A stretch of DNA of 64,000 nt from the IMG/VR virus record IMGVR_UViG_3300007511_000003, positions 62,001 through 126,000 of that record; one strand, 5' to 3'. The stretch is from a virus. Below the pieces are notes generated by a model that was not told where the DNA came from, did no database searches, and worked only from the letters and a program-made list of their open reading frames with translations. Position numbers and translations under genes: made by a program. This document shows positions 36,043 through 43,879 of this stretch, in pieces. Every line of letters begins with the position of its first letter. Position 1 is the first letter of the stretch.

Positions 36043-36438
36043 TCAGTCTGCAACCATGTCCACCAAATCCACATCTTGCATCCTGTCGTCCGCTCCATGG
36101 GCCTCGGGGTGGTGTAAGTTCATCCGCACATGGTGCTCAGAAGCACGATGAGTCCAGGCTTCAATCCCAGGAGGGTACTCATAAGGTGTAGGGGTGTCCT
36201 TGTGCTTATACCACCAGGAAATGAAGATGTAGGGCACCCGCTCTTGAGGGCCATACTTGGTACGATCATGGCCCTTCAGACGCTGCTTGAACAACGTAAG
36301 GTCCTCTGGATCAGCAAAGAACCTGAACAAAGAGGTGCCAGCCCGTTGTACTAACTTAATGTGTCGGGCCGTCCGATGCTCAAACCACCGCTCCATCTCT
36401 GCGGTGTATGTAGGAACCTTTACCGCCAACTCCTTCAC
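36043..36438 (-). CDS. DUF5662-like phage protein
   Basis: 131 residues starting MKELAVKVPT. RTARHIKLVQRAG, LKGHDRTKYGPQERVPY, HHVRMNLHHPE and DLVDMVAD match the histidine-rich helical family (DUF5662) common in phages. The conserved HHPE and final D suggest a metal-binding HD-like fold. Biochemical role unknown. ATGA overlap with the HNH gene. Confidence 0.65.
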   Translation of the reverse strand: MKELAVKVPTYTAEMERWFEHRTARHIKLVQRAGTSLFRFFADPEDLTLFKQRLKGHDRTKYGPQERVPYIFISWWYKHKDTPTPYEYPPGIEAWTHRASEHHVRMNLHHPEAHGADDRMQDVDLVDMVAD

Positions 36439-36716
36439 CGTGAGCCTCTCATGTGTTTGTGTTTACGGACGTGGCACCGATCACACACGGCCATCAAGTT
36501 ACTCATGGAATCGGAACCTCCCCTAGACTTTGGGCGAATATGGTGGGCTTCTAACTTCCCACCTCGCGCCTTACGGGCTGACGCGGTCTCACCACATGAC
36601 CGACAAGTGTGGTTATCTCGTTCACGAACACGGGCTGATAACTGGGCCCACTGGGACCCATACCCAGGACGTTGGATACGGGTCACCCCACCGGATTTAC
36701 GATAAAAGCGTGTCAT
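36435..36716 (-). CDS. HNH endonuclease
   Basis: 93 residues from ATG at 36716 (GGTGG eight bases upstream; a GTG start 24 bases earlier is possible). CRSCG, LEAHHIRP, GGSDSMSNLMAVCDRCH and H give a full HNH motif with both CxxC zinc pairs. It could be a homing or packaging-associated nuclease. It does not interrupt a recognisable gene. Confidence 0.85.
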   Translation of the reverse strand: MTRFYRKSGGVTRIQRPGYGSQWAQLSARVRERDNHTCRSCGETASARKARGGKLEAHHIRPKSRGGSDSMSNLMAVCDRCHVRKHKHMRGSR

Positions 36717-36762
36717 CCTTGTAACCACCAAGGTAGGCACCCGAGGTATCCATCCATACCGT

Positions 36763-37410
36763 TTACTCCATTGATTCGACCATCTTTTCCTTTATGTGCC
36801 CTCGCTGTGACTCAATGTATCGAGCAATCGTACCGGCACTCTCACGCGCCAAATTGTTCAATTGAGGATGCCTGTGCTCTGGCACATAGGTTTCCAATGA
36901 TCTCTTGAGATTGTGTAAGCTATCAATCACCACCTGCGCGATACCGATAAAGGCGGGATCGATTATTTCCGATGACAGTTGCAGAGCCAGTTGCCTACCA
37001 TCCCTCTCTGCCTGCATGTCTGCAATTAGCTCCCTTGCTTGGGAAACCAGACTGTTTAAGGCATAGGCAGCCCTCTCTGAACCCTCCTGCCTGTACTTGT
37101 CTTCTGCTATGGGTATCAGGTCCATCAGGGACTTCAACATAGTACGCTGAAACCGATTGACCGCGCTCTCTGTCTGCTGGTCTTCCAGTAGGGATGCGAT
37201 TTCTGTTACGTCATCCTTAAACAAAGAACGCAGGTTCTTCAAACGACGTGCTTGTTGACGCTGTTTCTTGGTCAAGCCGCTAGACGGGGGCCTCCCCTCT
37301 TTATGAGAGGAAGAGACCTTGCCCGCCCGCGATTTTTTTAACCGCTGCGACTTAACATGTGATACAGCCACATCCCGACGTTGGGCATATTGCTTACCCC
37401 TGACTGTCAT
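36763..37410 (-). CDS. Hypothetical helical protein with basic N-terminus
   Basis: 215 residues. The first 60 are Lys/Arg/Ser-rich (nucleic-acid-binding-like), the rest amphipathic helix. Possible internal head protein by context; no family signature. Confidence 0.45.
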   Translation of the reverse strand: MTVRGKQYAQRRDVAVSHVKSQRLKKSRAGKVSSSHKEGRPPSSGLTKKQRQQARRLKNLRSLFKDDVTEIASLLEDQQTESAVNRFQRTMLKSLMDLIPIAEDKYRQEGSERAAYALNSLVSQARELIADMQAERDGRQLALQLSSEIIDPAFIGIAQVVIDSLHNLKRSLETYVPEHRHPQLNNLARESAGTIARYIESQRGHIKEKMVESME

Positions 37411-37469
37411 TAGGCTCCCTCCAGTTAATATTCAGGATGTGTTGGACCCTTACCAATCAGAGAGATAGT

Positions 37470-37565
37470 TTATGCCCGTGTCCTGACGGCCACAACTACA
37501 CTGGTACCCGGAAACAGGTAACCCACACGAAATCCCATTGTTACAAACCCAGTCTCAAATCTCAT
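37470..37565 (-). CDS. Possible 31-residue ORF
   Basis: ATG at 37565 with no clear ribosome site. MRFETGFVTMGFRVGY start and a hydrophobic middle. It fills an otherwise empty 160-base gap, but nothing else supports it. Confidence 0.2.
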   Translation of the reverse strand: MRFETGFVTMGFRVGYLFPGTSVVVAVRTRA

Positions 37566-37572
37566 AAATAAT

Positions 37573-37941
37573 TTACATTGGTCCCACATAGATGGTCTTT
37601 GAGTGCGGAGACAGCACGATACCGTTGTATTCCCCGGACTTCCCAAAGGTTGGCGGAACAATATAATATTCTGGACCATTCCCCATATTAACATCCGGGA
37701 AGTCCGTGTCCTCGTCAGGAGTGGGTTTCCACTTGGCGGCCCTCATCGCCTTTTTGAGAGCACCCTCACCAGCAAAACGTAGGAGCTTGTAGGTATCCAT
37801 AGTACCGGTAACCTTGGGCCCGATCTTGAAACCATTGGCCACCAGTTGTTCCACCATCACCTCGTAAGGTTCGCCCCAAGGTTCATCCTCGGCTGTTTCT
37901 TTAAGACGAGCCAGTGCCTGTTGGTGGGTGTTCATGGTCAC
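37573..37941 (-). CDS. Hypothetical protein with HQQALARL start tag
   Basis: 122 residues. MNTHQQALARLKETAEDE is nearly identical to the start of the gene at 39188 and similar to several others, while the rest (YKLLRFAGEGALKKAMR, EYYIVPPTFGKSGEYNG) is unique. ATGA overlap with the STAS gene. Probably a head-associated protein; inference from the shared leader. Confidence 0.55.
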   Translation of the reverse strand: MTMNTHQQALARLKETAEDEPWGEPYEVMVEQLVANGFKIGPKVTGTMDTYKLLRFAGEGALKKAMRAAKWKPTPDEDTDFPDVNMGNGPEYYIVPPTFGKSGEYNGIVLSPHSKTIYVGPM

Positions 37942-38234
37942 TCCATCTTGAAAAGTTTTTGAAAGTTGGCTACTTCCAGTATTCTACGGACGCCAGGACG
38001 TGCGTGACGTAATACTACACGCTTGGGTCCTAGCTTTTCGTTGGCTATTAACAGAATACCAAGGGCAGCACTATCAATGTACCTGGCATGTCTTAGGTCA
38101 ACCACAAGATTCTGGTCGGGTTTAACCTGGTCCATAGCCTTCCGAAACATACCATGACATTCAAATTGGAAGGTACTGGGTGGTACAAACACCACTTCCT
38201 TACTATCCGAGTGTATTTTGCACTCCTGTTCCAC
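37938..38234 (-). CDS. STAS-domain protein (anti-sigma-factor antagonist-like)
   Basis: 98 residues, one complete STAS domain: NLVVDLRHARYIDSAALGIL with the phosphorylatable serine at residue 55 (YIDSAALG), then RVVLRHARPGVRRIL and FQKLFKM. In bacteria such proteins (SpoIIAA/RsbV family) bind anti-sigma factors or partner kinases. A phage version could redirect host stress or anti-sigma switches. No kinase partner is seen in the window. Confidence 0.82.
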   Translation of the reverse strand: MEQECKIHSDSKEVVFVPPSTFQFECHGMFRKAMDQVKPDQNLVVDLRHARYIDSAALGILLIANEKLGPKRVVLRHARPGVRRILEVANFQKLFKME

Positions 38235-38938
38235 TATGATACTCCACTTGCGAAGTCTATTGCCATCTGCTTCGCGTCATCCATCGTTTCCGCCTGCCAC
38301 TCCCCACGCCCTCTGTTAAACTGCTCAACATGGTCTGTATAGATGACCTGACTTTCATCACCTTTTGGCCAAATTTCATAGGATACATGGATGTTTACAC
38401 TGTCACCGTCCTCGTGGAGAGTGATCTCTTTGTTCTGGTACATGTCATCTGAGTACCATGCCTCAACGTCCTCGAGGAATTCCTGTGGGTCGGAAGGGTG
38501 AAAAGCACAATCACCTTTCTTGACTTTGGAGCCGACTCCAAACCCATACATGGCGCGGTGACTCCACCCATACCACTTTTGTTTGGCCTCACAGTATCCA
38601 ACAGAGCAGACATTGTGGTCGGGTGCTGACAGTTCGGGTACGATTCCTCGTTTTGCCAAAGAGGCAGCGAACTCGGGATCCCCTATATAATCCCCATCTA
38701 GGTTGTATGCACTCTTCATCTCCAGCGGCTTATTGGAACCCGACTCTCCAGGCGGAATCTCTTCGGTCCTCACTTGGTAAGTAGGGAACGTCTGTATGCT
38801 TAGGACCTTTCGCAAACTCGACAAGGAGAGCCGGGCTAGGGCCTGAAACCTCAGGCCCTTGCTAGGCACCATGGCACAAACTTGGCCGCGGTGTATTACT
38901 GGAATACGTGGAAGCAGGACAACCCGTAGGGATTTCAT
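38234..38938 (-). CDS. Hypothetical protein with QALARL-type leader
   Basis: 234 residues; ATG at 38938 follows the previous stop by 3 bases (an inner ATG at 38872 is possible). MKSLRVVLL starts it and QALARLSLSSLRKVL lies near 32-46. The later domain has VGYCEAKQKWYGWSHRA, a text I associate with conserved large-phage proteins of unknown function. One-base overlap with the STAS gene. Confidence 0.55.
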   Translation of the reverse strand: MKSLRVVLLPRIPVIHRGQVCAMVPSKGLRFQALARLSLSSLRKVLSIQTFPTYQVRTEEIPPGESGSNKPLEMKSAYNLDGDYIGDPEFAASLAKRGIVPELSAPDHNVCSVGYCEAKQKWYGWSHRAMYGFGVGSKVKKGDCAFHPSDPQEFLEDVEAWYSDDMYQNKEITLHEDGDSVNIHVSYEIWPKGDESQVIYTDHVEQFNRGRGEWQAETMDDAKQMAIDFASGVS

Positions 38939-38941
38939 AAA

Positions 38942-39188
38942 TCAGGCTTGGAACAAGGCATTACCCTTACCCTTCATATCACGCATGGAATCGGAATATT
39001 GGCCTTTACGGCGGAGCAAGGACCAGAAAGCTTTGGCTTTCTTCCGGTCACCGTCAGGGAGCGGCGTAAACAACAGTTGTTCGAAGAACACCAGGTCTTC
39101 AGGGATTTGGAGTTCATTGCGTGTATGTTCGTAGGAAGTCGCCTGCTGTTTCCTGAAGGCGAGCCAACGCCTGTTGGTGGATGTTCAT
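38942..39188 (-). pseudogene. HQQALARL-tagged gene with an apparent +1 frameshift
   Basis: From ATG 39188 the frame reads MNIHQQALARLQETAGDFLR and stops after 24 codons. One base downstream, the +1 frame is open and protein-like from about 39137 (SYEHTRNELQIPEDLVFFEQ) to a stop at 38942, three bases before the next gene. The joined product would be 81 residues. The +1 frame has no start of its own. This is either a frameshift mutation, a sequencing error or a programmed shift near GAC TTC CTA. Confidence 0.6.
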
Positions 39189-39190
39189 GG

Positions 39191-39364
39191 TTATTTCCTC
39201 TTGGCACGCCGCACAGCAATCTTTTTCTTGTTCTTCTTGCGGTACTGTTGCTGCTGCTTCTGGATCTTGGCCTTGTTCTTTTGGTAGTACTTCTGGCGGG
39301 CCTTCTTCTTGGCCGGATTTTTCTCAGGCTTCCGCTTGGGCTTCAGGGCAGTGACGGTGGGCAT
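39191..39364 (-). CDS. 57-residue highly basic peptide
   Basis: MPTVTALKPKRKPEKN start. About half of all residues are Lys or Arg, with a Gln run (QKQQQQYRKKNKKK). Ends two bases before the next start. Composition fits DNA condensation, for example an internal head protein. Not a recognised family. Confidence 0.6.
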   Translation of the reverse strand: MPTVTALKPKRKPEKNPAKKKARQKYYQKNKAKIQKQQQQYRKKNKKKIAVRRAKRK

Positions 39365-39369
39365 CTGCT

Positions 39370-39477
39370 TTACTCCTTAACTTGAGTGGTTTTACGTTCG
39401 TGATTACGTACCGCCATATCATTGGCAGCACTCCAGGCCTGACGCAGCCGGGCCAATGCTTCTTTGTGTGGGTCCAT
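39370..39477 (-). CDS. 35-residue peptide consisting mostly of the HxxALARL leader
   Basis: MDPHKEALARLRQAWSAAND, 15 more residues, then stop. GGGAGG is placed well before the ATG. Nearly the whole product is the leader motif shared by larger neighbours, so it could be a minimal form or a remnant. Confidence 0.55.
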   Translation of the reverse strand: MDPHKEALARLRQAWSAANDMAVRNHERKTTQVKE

Positions 39478-39616
39478 TGAGACCTCCCTTTTTGAAAAGT
39501 TGACGCCAAGATACGTTACAGCTCAAGACGCCGCTGATAAAACCAATGGTTAAAGCCGGCATTCCAATAATGATGAGTGCCGAAACAAGGTCGAGGGGCG
39601 GAATAAAATCAAACAT
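39419..39616 (-). CDS. 65-residue membrane protein
   Basis: Starts MFDFIPPLDL with GGAGG upstream. One hydrophobic span (VSALIIIGMPALTIGFISGVL), then a basic tail; the end overlaps the next gene by 59 bases in another frame. Unassigned. Confidence 0.45.
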   Translation of the reverse strand: MFDFIPPLDLVSALIIIGMPALTIGFISGVLSCNVSWRQLFKKGGLNGPTQRSIGPAASGLECCQ

Positions 39617-39645
39617 GGCGGGCCTCCAATTGATGGGTCCACCAT

Positions 39646-39765
39646 TCACATTCCCAGCAACAGCCTCATTTTTACCCATGCAAAAAACATCGCACCACCT
39701 ACTATATACAGTAATCCCATAAAGAACAGCTCTTCCTTCCAGTGAGGGCCCCTTGGATCTTTCAT
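39646..39765 (-). CDS. 39-residue membrane peptide
   Basis: Starts inside the ligase stop (ATGA overlap): MKDPRGPHWKEELFFMG, then a hydrophobic helix (LLYIVGGAMFFAWVKM). The exact coupling to ligA supports a real gene. Unassigned. Confidence 0.5.
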   Translation of the reverse strand: MKDPRGPHWKEELFFMGLLYIVGGAMFFAWVKMRLLLGM

Positions 39766-40730
39766 TTTTCTAGGTTGAACGTCTCAACCAGCTCTTCCCT
39801 AGTCATGATCTTGATGCCAAGGTTAACCGCTTTCCGCTCCTTGGAACTGCCAGTACCTTTAAGTTTCATCACCAGGACTGTCACTTTCCTGGAGATGCCG
39901 CTGGCGATAGTACCGCCCTCACGTTCGATTTGTTCTTGTAAGTCTTTATCCCTGAAGCCGGTAAACACCACAATCTCACCCGACATCTTGTCACCCTCTG
40001 GAGGAGCCACAGGACCTAGTGTTTCAATGGTAATCAGGCGTTTGATGGGTTTTACGAAGGCCTGGAATTTGGGAAATCCTTGGGCAAACTGCTTGGCACG
40101 CTTACTGCTGAACCCAGATACAGACAGGGCCATATGCTCCAAGTCCCGAGGGTTAGGTCTGTTAAGATCCATGATCTGCGGGTATTTCTCAACCAGTGGT
40201 GTTAACTGCCGTACACCAAAGCCAGGACCGAATACCCCAGAAGCCGCCATCAATACGGGCAGAGACACTGGATTCAAAGCTTTCTTAATCCCGGTGACGA
40301 TGGTGGTGGCCGTTTTATCCTGGATGCCAGGAACCGCCATCAAGTCTTTTTTCGTGGCTCGGATAACGGCTTCGATGGAGTCGATTCCATGAGTAGCCAA
40401 CCGTTGGATTGTACCTTGAGCAAAGTTTTCGACTTCAATGGCCTTAAAAAACCAAGCAATTTGTTTTACCAACTGTTCGTCGGTGTCCCCCGTGGCGCGT
40501 ATATCGACACCAGAGGAAGTCCATTCAAAGTTACCGTCTTCCGGTAATCCTGCCTTGCGGCTAGGAGCAACAACCTCCAAAATATGCGGGATAACATCTC
40601 CACTCCTTGTAATCTTGAGGACCGCACCAGGCCCTACCTTGTTGTCGTTGATGAACTTGGCATTGAAACCAGTTACCCGACGGATAGTTACCCCTCCCAA
40701 TCTAACACCAGGACGTACACTTTTAGCCAT
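39762..40730 (-). CDS. ligA: NAD-dependent DNA ligase, C-terminal fragment
   Basis: 322 residues. It begins inside the OB domain (VRLGGVTIRRVTGFNAKFI, ITRSGDVIPHI), continues with helix-hairpin-helix repeats (LMAVPGIQDKTA, GVFGPGFGVRQL) and ends with a BRCT domain (GEIVVFTGFRDKDL). The four zinc-ligand cysteines of LigA are absent. It starts 8 bases inside the 3' end of the endonuclease gene (ATGGCTAA). With the N-terminal fragment at 41760-42743 it covers a whole LigA, so the two products probably assemble without covalent joining. Confidence 0.88.
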   Translation of the reverse strand: MAKSVRPGVRLGGVTIRRVTGFNAKFINDNKVGPGAVLKITRSGDVIPHILEVVAPSRKAGLPEDGNFEWTSSGVDIRATGDTDEQLVKQIAWFFKAIEVENFAQGTIQRLATHGIDSIEAVIRATKKDLMAVPGIQDKTATTIVTGIKKALNPVSLPVLMAASGVFGPGFGVRQLTPLVEKYPQIMDLNRPNPRDLEHMALSVSGFSSKRAKQFAQGFPKFQAFVKPIKRLITIETLGPVAPPEGDKMSGEIVVFTGFRDKDLQEQIEREGGTIASGISRKVTVLVMKLKGTGSSKERKAVNLGIKIMTREELVETFNLEK

Positions 40731-41760
40731 GGTGTATCCCCTTTAAAATCTGAGTGCGTGTCTTCCGATACCAACCTCGTGGCAAAACTATGCGTTTGGG
40801 GGAGCCGTTATCATTTTGCATAACCAAAAGTCGAAAGATAAAACCATCCTTCATTGTCTGTCGGGCTTTAGCACACAAAATGTGCCATAAACGGTCAGGG
40901 GAGCTTTTATGTAATCTATGGTTTGTTAATCCTGCCGTGTGTAAAGACTTTACTTCTATAAGTATGTTACGGTCCGGGAGGAACAAATCGGGGTAGTACC
41001 TACGGTTCTTTCCGTCAAGTTGGTAATATACAACCGGCACTTCGCGGTCACTAAATACTCGGATCCTTGAAGGATCCACCCCTTTTTTGTGGAGTAACCA
41101 ATCCAATGCTAGGTCTTCATATCCTTGTACCTGAACGACCCGGGAACCTAACGTATAAGAATGATAAAATCTTGTGCTGGAACAAGCATTACATGCCAAG
41201 CCTCGTTTAGCCAACACGGAAGAAGGGCGGGCCGTAAATAAGGCACCGCAAGAAAGGCATTTATGTTCTATTGGAACACTAATACCCTTATACACTCCTA
41301 TAGGCTGTAGGGCTTTACCTAATTTCTCCAACCTCTCACCGTATCTCTCTGTGGTATGTAGGCCATGTTTTGACGGGTTGCATGATCGACAACCAACACC
41401 ACGTTTAACAGCCTCTGTGGTATACCAATCCTGGGTATTACAAAACTTACATTGATACAGGTTTTTGGCATTCTTCAACCGACGATAACCTTCCATAACA
41501 TAAAAGGAAGAGTTACGGATTTCTGTCATATGGTTGCACATCGAATGGAAATTCTGCAACCTATCAGAGCAGGCAGGGCAGTTAAGGAACCCGTTTTTCG
41601 TGGTCCTGGGTTTAGTTATAAACCCATTACCGCAGATCTTACAATAATGGCTACAAGGTACGTGAACACCGGAATACCCGGAAAGGTACCCTACCAAAGT
41701 AGAATCCAAGGATTTAATATACTCTTGTTCTCTTACCTCGAGAGATTTAGACATACCCAT
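40723..41760 (-). CDS. Homing endonuclease (zinc-finger, Vsr-like PD-(D/E)XK) splitting ligA
   Basis: 345 residues. Five CxxC pairs in the N-terminal two thirds (CKICGNGF, CPACSDR, CKFCNTQ, CRSCNPS, CLSCGALF/CNACSS) form repeated zinc modules. The C-terminal nuclease reads VQGYEDLALDWLL, YYPDLFLPDRNILIEVKS, TAGLT, colinear with the enzyme at 25535. It starts on the TAATG of the ligase N-fragment and ends on the start of the C-fragment, so it fills the gap completely. Likely cuts uninterrupted ligA. Confidence 0.85.
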   Translation of the reverse strand: MGMSKSLEVREQEYIKSLDSTLVGYLSGYSGVHVPCSHYCKICGNGFITKPRTTKNGFLNCPACSDRLQNFHSMCNHMTEIRNSSFYVMEGYRRLKNAKNLYQCKFCNTQDWYTTEAVKRGVGCRSCNPSKHGLHTTERYGERLEKLGKALQPIGVYKGISVPIEHKCLSCGALFTARPSSVLAKRGLACNACSSTRFYHSYTLGSRVVQVQGYEDLALDWLLHKKGVDPSRIRVFSDREVPVVYYQLDGKNRRYYPDLFLPDRNILIEVKSLHTAGLTNHRLHKSSPDRLWHILCAKARQTMKDGFIFRLLVMQNDNGSPKRIVLPRGWYRKTRTQILKGIHHG

Positions 41761-42743
41761 TACATCGGTTCCACTATGACAGTAGGTTTCAAAATACCAT
41801 GCTTAGACACGTTCCATTCTACACTCACCACCCTACATTTCACTATCTGATCCTCCATCAACATCTTGAAGGCTACGCTGTACCGAGGGTTGCCAGATGT
41901 GGCGCGTTTGTATATTGAGTCCTGTGTGACCACCAGACCGTCTATGGCAAACTTAGAGCTCTTCCGCCTCGCAATGAGTCTGTCAGAGAGTGTCTGGGCG
42001 TCCAGGACCTTATAGGCCTTGGCAGGAGCGACCGTGAATCCAAGCTGGTGTTTCAGGTAGTTGAGCTGTTCGGAGGGTTTCTTGCGTGGAACGATGAGTT
42101 CGTAGCACACCAAGGTGGCGTCTTTGAGGGCAGGGCTGACATCCGGGCGGTTGACCAACCCACCCATGAAATTCCGTGGGTTTGCGAAGTCCTTGGCGTA
42201 CTTCTTGAACGCCGTCTCGGACATGATGATCTCGGCCCGTACCGCGAAGGTGTCCTGTGTCTTGGGAAGCCCAAGAATTGGCACCATGGACGTTACATCC
42301 TGTCCGACCTTACCGTTACCTCGGGTAAACAGTTGGTACCGGCCCTTGGTACAGATGATAAGCATTGAGATGCCGTCCATCTTGTCCGACACCACGTAGG
42401 GCCCTGGGTTGGCGTCAAACCAACGGTCAAGGTCTGGAGTGTTGGGTTTGATCTTGTCGAGGGAACCCATCCAATAGGGCAGTTTTTGTTTCTTACCCTG
42501 ATCGACAGGAGCGCCTACTTTTTGGAGCAAAGGGCTGTCAGGGAACCTCTGGCGGAACGTATCCTCAATCGCGTCAAACTCGGCGTCTGACAAGAAAGGG
42601 CTTCCCTTGTAGTACGTGTTCTTGGCCCGGCGGTATAACTGACGTAGCAGCCGAGCGGACAACTTTGAGGCATAACCTCCAGGGTCTGCCTTTAGGGCTG
42701 TCAAATCGAACTCATACGCTGCCACTTCCCTCAACCTTTTCAT
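41760..42743 (-). CDS. ligA: NAD-dependent DNA ligase, N-terminal (adenylation) fragment
   Basis: 327 residues. Ia-type NAD-binding text YYKGSPFLSDAEFDAIEDTF, adenylation lysine K121 in SDKMDG, FTRGNGKVGQDVT, and AIDGLVV then VAFKML. It stops in the OB domain at the conserved EP (VEWNVSKHG, TVIVEPM). No intein sequence is attached. The rest of the ligase is the gene at 39762-40730. ATGA overlap with the upstream tagged gene. Confidence 0.9.
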   Translation of the reverse strand: MKRLREVAAYEFDLTALKADPGGYASKLSARLLRQLYRRAKNTYYKGSPFLSDAEFDAIEDTFRQRFPDSPLLQKVGAPVDQGKKQKLPYWMGSLDKIKPNTPDLDRWFDANPGPYVVSDKMDGISMLIICTKGRYQLFTRGNGKVGQDVTSMVPILGLPKTQDTFAVRAEIIMSETAFKKYAKDFANPRNFMGGLVNRPDVSPALKDATLVCYELIVPRKKPSEQLNYLKHQLGFTVAPAKAYKVLDAQTLSDRLIARRKSSKFAIDGLVVTQDSIYKRATSGNPRYSVAFKMLMEDQIVKCRVVSVEWNVSKHGILKPTVIVEPM

Positions 42744-43057
42744 CCGTCCAGTACCTGCTCTGTGGATGACTCATCATAATCTTCGTCCGCGTCACCAGCC
42801 TGACTTACCTCCATCTCCATGTCTTCCAACAAGGAACTTGCTTGGCTGAGCAGAGCATGGAGTTTCTTACTGTCACCAAGGAAACCAGGATCCAGACGCT
42901 TGAGTTCCTTGGACAGAGGAGACCCTGGAGTTTTGGTCATCGTCAAGGCATCTTCGACCATCGTGTATAATTTGTCGATGATTTTCAGGGCAGGGTCTGC
43001 GGTACCTGCCTGTTGGCATTGTCTGAGGCGTGCCACCGCTTGTCGTGTCGTGGTCAT
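42740..43057 (-). CDS. Hypothetical protein with RQAVARLRQ leader
   Basis: 105 residues from MTTTRQAVARLRQCQQ, with AAAGGAAG upstream. Helical with an acidic tail (DADEDYDESS). The leader groups it with the HxxALxRL family of this region. Confidence 0.5.
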   Translation of the reverse strand: MTTTRQAVARLRQCQQAGTADPALKIIDKLYTMVEDALTMTKTPGSPLSKELKRLDPGFLGDSKKLHALLSQASSLLEDMEMEVSQAGDADEDYDESSTEQVLDG

Positions 43058-43073
43058 TTCGTCTTCCTTTGGG

Positions 43074-43508
43074 TTACAGGGATTTGTAAACCAAGTCATC
43101 CAATTCACGGATAACCTGGTGGGTAGAAGAGCGTAAACACCGCAGGGTATCTTGTGGTGTACCCTGCTTATAAAGCAAGTTGGCTAGGCCCCGGGCTTTG
43201 CTTCTCTTTTCTAACCAACGTTGGCACAATTCTTGGGCAGTAGTAAGGGCCTTTAAAGCATGAAGAATATATAACCGCCCTGCGAGTTCCTGGACATCGT
43301 AGTAATCCAGGCTAGATACCCCATCAAACAAGGTAAGAACCTGAAGAACATCTTGTGGGTATTGTTGGTCAGACTGGGCTACAAAATCATCAAGATCAAA
43401 GTCTGAGCCAGACCCAGACCGAGTGGGCTCCAAGGCGTCAAAACTTGCGTTAACCGAGGAGCGGCCCATTCTTTTCAGGCGAGTTAAGGCTTGTTTGTGG
43501 GTGCTCAT
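43074..43508 (-). CDS. Hypothetical protein with HKQALTRLKRMG leader
   Basis: 144 residues: MSTHKQALTRLKRMGRSSV, an acidic linker (DFDLDDF), then a helical domain. ATGA overlap with the next tagged gene. Possible internal or head protein. Confidence 0.5.
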   Translation of the reverse strand: MSTHKQALTRLKRMGRSSVNASFDALEPTRSGSGSDFDLDDFVAQSDQQYPQDVLQVLTLFDGVSSLDYYDVQELAGRLYILHALKALTTAQELCQRWLEKRSKARGLANLLYKQGTPQDTLRCLRSSTHQVIRELDDLVYKSL

Positions 43509-43879
43509 TCCATTTCCCCTTCAGCCTCAGGCTCTTCTCCGTGGGTTTGTTGGAGACGCAGGAACAGGTCGATCCCGAAAGTATCGAGGTCCGACGTCAA
43601 CTTAGTGACCTGCCGAGCTGCAACAGATGCCCGTTTCTTGAATGCGATGAGTGCCTGTATCACCTCATCACTATACTCAAGTTCGCGGGCCACATCCAGG
43701 ATCGTCCACAATACCTGGTCGGAGATCACCCCTTGTAGAGGTTCCAGTTGGTCTACGATTTTCTTTTCTTGGGGTCCCAGACCACCCAGCTTCTTCCGGT
43801 CGAAGCCTGCCAAAACAGGCTCCCTACCGGTAAAGCGAAGGCGTCCGAGAGCCTGTTGGTGTGCAAGCTCACGTTTCAT
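43505..43879 (-). CDS. Hypothetical protein with HQQALGRLRFTGR leader
   Basis: 124 residues: MKRELAHQQALGRLRFTGRE combines the MKxEL and HQQALxRL patterns; the body is helical with an acidic tail (EEPEAEGEME). One-base overlap with the upstream gene. Confidence 0.5.
   Translation of the reverse strand: MKRELAHQQALGRLRFTGREPVLAGFDRKKLGGLGPQEKKIVDQLEPLQGVISDQVLWTILDVARELEYSDEVIQALIAFKKRASVAARQVTKLTSDLDTFGIDLFLRLQQTHGEEPEAEGEME

Noticed and set aside
40723-41760. Group I intron or intein in ligA
   Set aside because: The gap is completely filled by the endonuclease reading frame with start and stop overlaps, so there is no ribozyme sequence; the ligase halves carry no intein blocks.
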